This document shows positions 24,067 through 29,360 of a stretch of DNA of 29,360 bases, piece after piece. The translations under genes and the position numbers were made by a program. Origin of the DNA: Anaerolineales bacterium UBA4823 (GTDB taxonomy: Bacteria > Chloroflexota > Anaerolineae > Anaerolineales > UBA4823); contig DHFN01000099.1 of assembly GCA_002402275.1 (NCBI GenBank), forward strand, positions 1-29,360. The letters are read 5' to 3'. The first letter of the stretch is position 1; the number at the start of each line of letters is the position of its first letter. Under the pieces are notes generated by a model that was not told where the DNA came from, made no database searches, and saw nothing but the letters and a program-made list of their open reading frames with translations.

Positions 24067-25428
24067 ATGGGATCCCATTCTAGCGCAAAATATTCCATAG
24101 CAGTTATTGGAGCAGGACCGGCAGGGTTATATGCAGCGCGGTTGTTGGCTGAACAAGGTGCTTTAGTTGTCCTATTTAATCGGGATATTAAACCAGGCGG
24201 ATTGGCAGAGTATGGTATTTACTTTGATAAATACAAAATGAAGGAAGGATTGCGTAAACAATTTCAACAAATATTGGAAATGTCAACCATTCAGTATTAT
24301 GGAAATATTGTAGTCGGGAATGAAGGGGATATATCTTTAAGCCAAATCAAAGATATGGGTTTCGATGCTATTCTAGTGGCAGCTGGTGCTCAAGGAACAA
24401 AATGGTTAGGAATTCCGGGGGAGAACATTCCCAAAGGTGTGTATCACGCCAAGGAAATTGTCTATCATTACAATCAATTGCCTCCTTATAGTGAAAAGGA
24501 ATTTCATATTGGCCAGAGGGTAGCAGTTGTGGGGGTAGGGAATGTGATGACGGACATTGCGCATTGGTTGATCCGAACGAAAAAAGTCAATGAAGTCATT
24601 GCTGTTGCTCGCCGAGGACCAGCTGAGGTGAAATTTGACAAAAAAGAAATGGAATATATCATCGCAAATCTAGATTTAGATGCACTTGATGAAGAGATCA
24701 GGCGTGCCAAACCGATTATGCTAGCTATTGGTCAAGACCCAGAGGAAGCCAAGGCTAATATAGTGGCAGCCTTGCCCAAAGCGGTTGAGCCGGTTTCAAA
24801 AACCCGCTTTCGCTTTGATTTCTTAGCTGCGCCTACCCGCATACTAGGCGAGGATAAAGGGTATGTTACTGGTTTGGAAATTGAAGATACCACTCTTGTA
24901 AAAGTCAACGGTGACACCCGGGTAAAATTATTGGGTTCACGGCGGAATCTCTATGTGGATACGGTTGTTTTTTGTATTGGGGACAAGGTGGATGAGAAGT
25001 TTGGGTTGCCAGTACAATGGAATGAATTTGTTAAGAATCCCACCCCGCAATTTCCCATTGAGGATATTTCTTACGAAGCCTATGATCCAAATTCGGGGAA
25101 GCCGATTGAAGGAGTGTTCATAGCCGGTTGGTCACGGGAAGCCAGTAAAGGATTGGTCGGTGTTGCCCGAAAGGATGGTGAAAGATGTGCTAAAGCGATG
25201 ACAAAGTTTTTAGAAACGAAAAAACCTAATAATCGCCCTGAAGAGGTTCTGCAAAAAGTTCAACATGCCTTTGCGGGGTTAAATAAACCTATTGTAACTC
25301 AGCCCCATTTAGCTACCCTTACTGCAGTGGAAAAGGCGAAAGCTGCAGAATTAGGTGTTGAAGATTTTAAATTCTCAACGAATGAAGAGATGCTGCAAGT
25401 GATGGGTTTTGAGCTAACTCTACACTAG
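24067..25428 (+). CDS. FAD-dependent pyridine nucleotide oxidoreductase, adrenodoxin-reductase/FprA-like ferredoxin-NADP reductase
   Basis: A 453-residue flavoprotein with two Rossmann sites. FAD binds at IAVIGAGPAGLYAARLL (GxGxxG at 15-20) followed by the FNRDIKPGGLAEYGI region. NADP binds at VAVVGVGNVMTDIAHWL (about 152-168) and VARRGPAEVKFDKKE; the ARRGP block with following acidic residues is typical of adrenodoxin reductase and mycobacterial FprA. The segment GVFIAGWSREASKGLVGVARKDG matches the C-terminal FAD-contacting GWxxRGPxGxIGTN-type block. It probably moves electrons between NADPH and a ferredoxin. No ferredoxin gene is adjacent, and GltD-like proteins are the main alternative. 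GGAGG (24052-24056) precedes the ATG by 10 nt. A good promoter lies upstream. Confidence 0.87.
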   Translation: MGSHSSAKYSIAVIGAGPAGLYAARLLAEQGALVVLFNRDIKPGGLAEYGIYFDKYKMKEGLRKQFQQILEMSTIQYYGNIVVGNEGDISLSQIKDMGFDAILVAAGAQGTKWLGIPGENIPKGVYHAKEIVYHYNQLPPYSEKEFHIGQRVAVVGVGNVMTDIAHWLIRTKKVNEVIAVARRGPAEVKFDKKEMEYIIANLDLDALDEEIRRAKPIMLAIGQDPEEAKANIVAALPKAVEPVSKTRFRFDFLAAPTRILGEDKGYVTGLEIEDTTLVKVNGDTRVKLLGSRRNLYVDTVVFCIGDKVDEKFGLPVQWNEFVKNPTPQFPIEDISYEAYDPNSGKPIEGVFIAGWSREASKGLVGVARKDGERCAKAMTKFLETKKPNNRPEEVLQKVQHAFAGLNKPIVTQPHLATLTAVEKAKAAELGVEDFKFSTNEEMLQVMGFELTLH

Positions 25429-25444
25429 TTTACTGAACGTAGCT

Positions 25445-25885
25445 TCAATTTTTTTTCGGGTAGGGTATCATCATGATTATCCCTGCCAGGATGGTTACCT
25501 GACCAAGGATGACACCAATAGCTTGGGCTGTACCAAAATAGGGTATTTCTGGAAAATGGTGGCTGCCGATTCCAAATACATCTGCCATCCCGCTTAAAAC
25601 AGCCACAACATACCCGGTACAGATCAATCTGAACCCAATATCCGCAACGATGGAACGTTGTTTTCCATTCCAAAGGCTATTCAAACACATATACCCACCT
25701 AAGCATATCCCAGCCAACCCAATTAGAAAGACTGCAATCTGAACAAAACCAATGACTGGGCTGCGATCTAAGCCAAATAGAGCCGGATGGATTCCGATCA
25801 GAAAAATCACTAATCCCAAGCTGAGGATAATTACGCCATTGCGGACATGCTGGTTTATTTTATGTTCAGGCTGATTTTCTGTCAT
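25445..25885 (-). CDS. Four-helix integral membrane protein of unknown function
   Basis: A 146-residue protein with a short polar N-terminus and four clear hydrophobic helices at about 16-36, 44-66, 82-101 and 118-140, ending in a basic PKKN tail. Loops are short and contain no recognisable catalytic motif. I do not recognise the family. It is the last gene in the run that begins with the metallo-beta-lactamase-fold gene at 29033, 22 nt after the dipeptidase. It converges on the reductase gene, separated by 16 nt with no terminator seen. Its stop and last codons create a run of eight Ts on the plus strand. Confidence 0.75.
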   Translation of the reverse strand: MTENQPEHKINQHVRNGVIILSLGLVIFLIGIHPALFGLDRSPVIGFVQIAVFLIGLAGICLGGYMCLNSLWNGKQRSIVADIGFRLICTGYVVAVLSGMADVFGIGSHHFPEIPYFGTAQAIGVILGQVTILAGIIMMIPYPKKN

Positions 25886-25907
25886 ATAGTTCTTAACCTT
25901 GATCAGA

Positions 25908-26987
25908 TCATTCGGGAAGATTTTGACTAAGCAGATTCAGCCAATTCTTCCCTAGGATTAATTCCGTGTCTGCTTGAGAATAACCATGCATCAGCAAGAG
26001 GTTGGCTATTTTTTGAAGGTCAGCGATTGTGTCAATCTCAAATGGGGTACTTTGTTTGCCAAATCCCCCGTCAAAATCGGAACCGATCGCAGTATGTTTG
26101 GCATCTCCAGCAATTTGACAGATATGATCCATTTGGGCAAAAACATCATCCAAAGTCACTTCTTCCTGGGCATCTCCATATTTCCAACCCGCTTTTAGAA
26201 AAACATTAAAAGGTACAACTCCAATTACACCATTTCTTTCGATTATACGTTGTATTACGAGGTCGGAGAGATGGCGGTTGGAGTCGATTCCCGCTAACAA
26301 GGCTTTTGCGTTAGCGTGGGAGGCTATAATGGTTTTAGGGTAAGTATCCAGCGCTTGGAGGGCAGCTTTTTCATCCATATGACTGAGATCGAGAATCATC
26401 CCAATTTCTGCCATGCACTCCAATAACTCAGAACCAAGAGCAGTGAGTCCTCCCGGTTCTGCGGTACCACCGCAATAAGCATTCCCCGCCCAAGCTGGAC
26501 CAATAATCCTGACACCCAACTCCCACCAATCTTCCACTTCGGATGGGTATAAGATTCCTTCTGCTCCTTCCATCAACATCACTAATCCGATCGGATGGTT
26601 ACCAGGCTTATTTTGCCAATCTTTGATGATTCGGTAGAGGTCAGGCTTGTTGTTTATAAGTTGGTATTTTTCAGGGTAGTCCGAGGTCAATTGGCGATAT
26701 AAATCCACTTGGGAACGGTATAATTTTTGAGCTCCAGCTGGATCGTGGTAACATTCAATGTCCCATTCTCCCATTTTACGGCGAGCGGGCGCGGCGAATA
26801 ATGTGGAAAAGACGATGGCTACCTCGCCTTTTTGATAATCATCCCAACCCAGGAGGGTATCCCCATTCCACCGAGGAATGAATGTATTAGCCTCCAGGAG
26901 GCGAGTTTCCCGAGCGGAACGGGTATAGTCGCGGTTAAAGGTTTGGATATTCCAGGCCAGGTCTTCATGAGCATCAATGATTAACAT
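25908..26987 (-). CDS. M19-family membrane-dipeptidase-like metallohydrolase
   Basis: A 359-residue member of peptidase family M19 (renal dipeptidase family), which hydrolyses dipeptides with a two-zinc centre. Metal ligands in order: His7 and Asp9 in IDAHEDLAW, Glu140 in LMEGAEGI, His203 in LDLSHMD and His224 in IASHANAK, with Asp304 in IGSDFDGGFG near the end. YCGGTAEPGGLTALG and ELLECMAEIGMILDLSH are typical M19 blocks. There is no signal peptide, unlike the mammalian enzyme, so it is cytoplasmic. The ATG at 26987 has AAGGAG just upstream and overlaps the end of mutY by 7 nt. Exact substrate is unknown. Confidence 0.94.
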   Translation of the reverse strand: MLIIDAHEDLAWNIQTFNRDYTRSARETRLLEANTFIPRWNGDTLLGWDDYQKGEVAIVFSTLFAAPARRKMGEWDIECYHDPAGAQKLYRSQVDLYRQLTSDYPEKYQLINNKPDLYRIIKDWQNKPGNHPIGLVMLMEGAEGILYPSEVEDWWELGVRIIGPAWAGNAYCGGTAEPGGLTALGSELLECMAEIGMILDLSHMDEKAALQALDTYPKTIIASHANAKALLAGIDSNRHLSDLVIQRIIERNGVIGVVPFNVFLKAGWKYGDAQEEVTLDDVFAQMDHICQIAGDAKHTAIGSDFDGGFGKQSTPFEIDTIADLQKIANLLLMHGYSQADTELILGKNWLNLLSQNLPE

Positions 26988-28054
26988 AACGACTCCTTGA
27001 AAATAGATTGGGCAATTTGGCGATCAATTTTACCCATTGGAAATTGAGATAATTCGGAGGTAGCTACCCAATAGAAAGCTGGTTGGATTTTGGGTTTTGG
27101 TATGGGATGAGTGAGCGGGTGACAGCAATAAGCATGCAAGGTTATTCGAAAATGCGTATAGGTATGTTGATATACCGCAATTTTCTTATCAATCTCCACC
27201 GGCAAATCCAATTCTTCTTTTAGTTCACGGAGAAGGCAATCTTCTAGGGTTTCACCATCTTCTAGTTTGCCCCCTGGAAATTCCCATAAACCGCCTAACA
27301 AACCTTTTGGAGGGCGTTGGGCAATGAGGACTCGGTGGTTTTGCCAGATGACCCCTGCTGTGGCGGTAATATGGGGAAGGTTCTTTTTGCTTAACTTTTG
27401 GGGTATTTTTTCTTGTACGCCTTTTGTGAAGGATTGGCAATTTTCAATTAATGGACATTGATCGCAGTGAGGTTTGTGGGGTAAACAAACCAATGCTCCA
27501 AGTTCCATTAGTGCTTGATTGAACTCACCGGCATGACCAATGGGTAATAAAGTGCTTGCAAAATTAAGCAAGGTTTGGCGTGAGATTTTATCTTGAACTG
27601 GAGCTTCTAAGGCGATCAGACGGGCTAGTACACGGGATATATTCCCATCTAACGTCGGAAGATCAACATTAAAGGCAATGGATGCGATGGCATTGGCAGA
27701 ATACTCCCCGATACCAGGCAAGGATCGTAACTCTTCTGGCTTCTTAGGTAATTCACCATGATATTTTTCTTGAATGATTTGAGCAGCTTGATGGAGATTG
27801 CGTGCCCGAGCATAATAGCCAAGCCCTTCCCAAACCCTCAATACATCAACTTGATCTGCCTGAGCGACTGAACGGATATCTGGAAATTCTTCCATCCAGC
27901 GGTTAAAATATGGGATTACGGTATCTACCCGGGTTTGCTGGAGCATGATTTCAGCTATCCAAATACGATAGGGCTGGGGATTTTGACGCCAAGGGAGTAT
28001 TCGGGCGTTTAGATTAAACCAATCTAGCAATTTTATAGACAAAAGAGGTACCAT
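26981..28054 (-). CDS. mutY: A/G-specific adenine glycosylase
   Basis: A 357-residue MutY, which removes adenine mispaired with 8-oxoguanine. Glu35 in AEIMLQQTRV and Asp136 in TLDGNISRVLAR are the catalytic residues, with the helix-hairpin-helix SLPGIGEYSANAI (about 111-123). The 4Fe-4S loop has Cys190, Cys197, Cys200 and Cys206 in classic CX6CX2CX5C spacing. The C-terminal domain (about 230-357) is Nudix-like and here carries an almost intact Nudix box (Gly262, Glu268, Arg276-Glu277, Glu280-Glu281; the penultimate Gly is Asp). The gene is 15 nt after the upstream small gene and overlaps the dipeptidase gene by 7 nt. The ATG at 28054 has no clear ribosome binding site. Confidence 0.96.
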   Translation of the reverse strand: MVPLLSIKLLDWFNLNARILPWRQNPQPYRIWIAEIMLQQTRVDTVIPYFNRWMEEFPDIRSVAQADQVDVLRVWEGLGYYARARNLHQAAQIIQEKYHGELPKKPEELRSLPGIGEYSANAIASIAFNVDLPTLDGNISRVLARLIALEAPVQDKISRQTLLNFASTLLPIGHAGEFNQALMELGALVCLPHKPHCDQCPLIENCQSFTKGVQEKIPQKLSKKNLPHITATAGVIWQNHRVLIAQRPPKGLLGGLWEFPGGKLEDGETLEDCLLRELKEELDLPVEIDKKIAVYQHTYTHFRITLHAYCCHPLTHPIPKPKIQPAFYWVATSELSQFPMGKIDRQIAQSIFKESLC

Positions 28055-28069
28055 AATTATGTATGGTTT

Positions 28070-28372
28070 TTAAAGTTGAAAACCAGGGCGATCCTCTACA
28101 ATTTTATATTTTAATTCCTCGACAAAATCCAACAGTTGTGAAGTAAGACGCTCCCAATCCGATGAATGGAGGACTTGTTGTAATTCTTTAATAGTTGCAC
28201 TGCGAATTGCCGTCATAATTTGGGGTTGGTCTCCATATACGGTAAACCAGGCATCGGAAGGTTCTAACCCTAATTTCTGAATACCTGGAATAAAGTCACG
28301 CACCATAAATTCAAAATATTCTTGCTCTTTTGATGGAAGGATATCCCACGTCATAATTAATTTTATAGCCAT
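28070..28372 (-). CDS. Small conserved alpha/beta protein (dimeric alpha-beta barrel-like)
   Basis: A 100-residue soluble protein. MAIKLIMTWDILPSKEQEYFEFMVRDFIPGIQKLGL has the beta-helix pattern of ferredoxin-like dimeric alpha-beta barrel proteins (NIPSNAP or related). A second half repeats beta-helix-beta (DAWFTVYGDQPQIMTAIRSAT, then a long helix). No catalytic residues are evident. AGGA 8 nt before the ATG is a fair ribosome binding site. It lies between the metallo-beta-lactamase-fold gene and mutY with gaps of 13 and 15 nt, so it is part of the operon. The function is unknown and the fold call is from pattern only. Confidence 0.7.
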   Translation of the reverse strand: MAIKLIMTWDILPSKEQEYFEFMVRDFIPGIQKLGLEPSDAWFTVYGDQPQIMTAIRSATIKELQQVLHSSDWERLTSQLLDFVEELKYKIVEDRPGFQL

Positions 28373-28385
28373 GATGTGATCCTCA

Positions 28386-29033
28386 TCAGGAAGTTTGTGA
28401 TTTCAAAACGATAATTTTAGTTTCTTCGGGGATTGAGGTTTGGGTTATTTTCAATGAATCTTGCTGCTCAACATCCCCGACCCCCATTTCTTTTAGAAAT
28501 TTGTTGAGGGGGGCAAGTTTGAGTTGACATTTTGGCAATTGGTAATGCATAGGAATTACGATGCTGGGCTCCAGGAGGCTAACGATCTCGGCTGCCTTAG
28601 CTGCGCTCAAGCTGCCTCCGCCTCCGACAGGAACCAAAGCTATATGAACATTTCCTAGCGCTTCTATTTCAGTCTGGCTGGGGACTCTTCGAATGTCCCC
28701 TAAATGGGCAATCGTTACCCCATTGAAATCGAAAACATACAATGTATTCCGAGGTTCATCGGTGGTTTTTTTATTAGTGCCGTTGGTTTGTACTCCAGTA
28801 ATAAATACTCCACCGATTTCATATTCGCCTGGTCCATTGATGATGTGCTGTTTCCCCTTCACCGCTTGAGCAAAATTGTGGCCAGGAGCTTCATGGCTGA
28901 TGGTAACGATCTCGCTTTTTAATTTCAGGGGTTCTAAACCGACTATTTGGTGATCATAAGGGTCAGTAACTACACTTGCCATTCCACGTTCAGATAATCT
29001 GAAACACGATAAACCATACCAGGTAATTTCCAT
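28386..29033 (-). CDS. Metallo-beta-lactamase-fold protein (UlaG/YtnP-like) with degenerate metal motif
   Basis: A 215-residue member of the metallo-beta-lactamase superfamily, resembling the UlaG-like/UPF0173 branch: MEITWYGLSCFRL opening, SVVTDPYD, GPGEYEIGGVFITGV, LGDI (Asp113) and VIPMHY (His163). The usual HxHxDH motif reads as His47-Glu-Ala-Pro-Gly-His52, so the second His and the Asp ligand are replaced by Ala and Gly. The remaining His47, His52, Asp113 and His163 could still bind one metal. It is the first gene of a five-gene run. GGAGG (29041-29045) lies 7 nt before the ATG. Activity and substrate are unknown. Confidence 0.85.
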   Translation of the reverse strand: MEITWYGLSCFRLSERGMASVVTDPYDHQIVGLEPLKLKSEIVTISHEAPGHNFAQAVKGKQHIINGPGEYEIGGVFITGVQTNGTNKKTTDEPRNTLYVFDFNGVTIAHLGDIRRVPSQTEIEALGNVHIALVPVGGGGSLSAAKAAEIVSLLEPSIVIPMHYQLPKCQLKLAPLNKFLKEMGVGDVEQQDSLKITQTSIPEETKIIVLKSQTS

Positions 29034-29040
29034 TCAAAAA

Positions 29041-29061
29041 CCTCCAGATAACTAGATTATA
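29041..29061 (-). promoter_or_regulatory. -10 element and ribosome binding site of the metallo-beta-lactamase-fold operon
   Basis: On the minus strand TATAAT occupies 29056-29061 and GGAGG 29041-29045. No good -35 is seen at 16-18 nt. The predicted start near 29049 leaves a leader of about 16 nt that just includes the ribosome binding site. Confidence 0.5.
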
Positions 29062-29360
29062 CTTCATCCGTTAGCTGTGCGCCGAGAATGGAGATGATTT
29101 GTAACCGTGAAAATGATGGCACCAAATGAGGGTTGCTACCGGAGAAAGACAACCAGGAGAGGTATAGGATATCAAGCGGTTCTAAAACTTATGATCATCA
29201 AAAGCTGATAGTAAAAAACCTTTGGAGTCTTAAAACCGAGACTGTCCCAAAAGAAGGTTGTCACCCCGAGCGAAGCGAGGGGTCTTTTCATATGTGTTCA
29301 GATATTTTGCTTCGCTACTCATAACATAATTAGGTACCTCCGTTGAATGTTATTTCATCT
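29062..29360. other. Gene-free window end
   Basis: No plausible gene is seen on either strand. It contains a small hairpin (AGTCT 29226-29230 with AGACT 29239-29243) and the second REP-like pair. A 63-codon open frame at 29133-29324 reads through the repeat and is not considered coding. Confidence 0.55.
29254..29324 (+). repeat. REP-like inverted repeat pair, copy 2
   Basis: The first unit (core 29263-29283) is identical to copy 1: arms ACCCC and GGGGT, GA steps, GCGAAGC centre, within the 34-nt identity 29254-29287. The second unit (core 29302-29322, minus strand) is a decayed version in which GCGAAGC is kept but the arms (ATGAG and AATAT) no longer pair fully. The gap between cores is again 18 nt. 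Confidence 0.8.

Noticed and set aside
25411..25456. Terminator after the flavoprotein reductase
   Set aside because: A T-run is present, but the only stem before it is about 6 bp with a loop of more than 20 nt; the Ts are explained by the Lys-Lys-Asn codons of the converging gene.
29133..29324. 63-codon open frame at the window end
   Set aside because: Its most distinctive residues (HPERSEGS) are just the translation of the REP-like repeat.

Overview
The window reads as ordinary chromosomal DNA from a low-to-moderate GC bacterium, most plausibly a member of the Chloroflexota (Anaerolineae-like). This assignment is an inference from gene content: a bacterial-type Elp3, a long eukaryote-like formate-tetrahydrofolate ligase, a DUF177 protein next to a primary-like sigma factor, tandem-GAF hybrid kinases and small single-helix membrane proteins. 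No rRNA, tRNA, CRISPR array, prophage or insertion sequence was seen. Coding density is high and the genes are mostly housekeeping.

Layout. 1-1693 (minus): XTP/dITP pyrophosphatase followed by the start of a membrane-anchored GAF sensor that runs off the window. 1754-5407 (plus): a perfect-consensus promoter, DUF177, a sigma-70 family factor, a structured leader ending in a terminator, and metG. 5523-6284 (minus): CinA-type amidohydrolase with a C-terminal extension. 6285-6740: gene-free, with a REP-like inverted pair. 6741-8743 (plus): uvrC and a 39-residue membrane protein. 8748-13271 (minus): a 1507-residue hybrid kinase with six GAF modules. 13515-18113 (minus): fhs, and an elp3-ROK kinase pair. 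18127-20832 (plus): a Trm9-like methyltransferase, a phosphoesterase and a DUF4349 lipoprotein. 20872-23878 (minus): a catalytic/non-catalytic M16 peptidase pair and acpS. 24067-25428 (plus): an adrenodoxin-reductase-like flavoprotein. 25445-29033 (minus): a compact five-gene run (metallo-beta-lactamase-fold protein, small alpha/beta protein, MutY, M19 dipeptidase, membrane protein). 29034-29360: a promoter region and a second REP-like pair.

How the genes fit together. Genome and nucleotide-pool maintenance is represented by RdgB, UvrC, MutY and CinA/PncC. Translation is represented by MetG and by Elp3 with the divergent Trm9-like methyltransferase. Elp3 makes the cm5 group on wobble uridine and Trm9-type enzymes methylate it, so these two overlapping divergent genes may form a bacterial mcm5U34 pathway. 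I consider this the most interesting system here. Second is the metG leader, which has a promoter, two competing hairpins and a terminator just before the ribosome binding site, as expected of an attenuator. Third is the pair of REP-like elements, which share one architecture and exactly the same 18-nt spacing.
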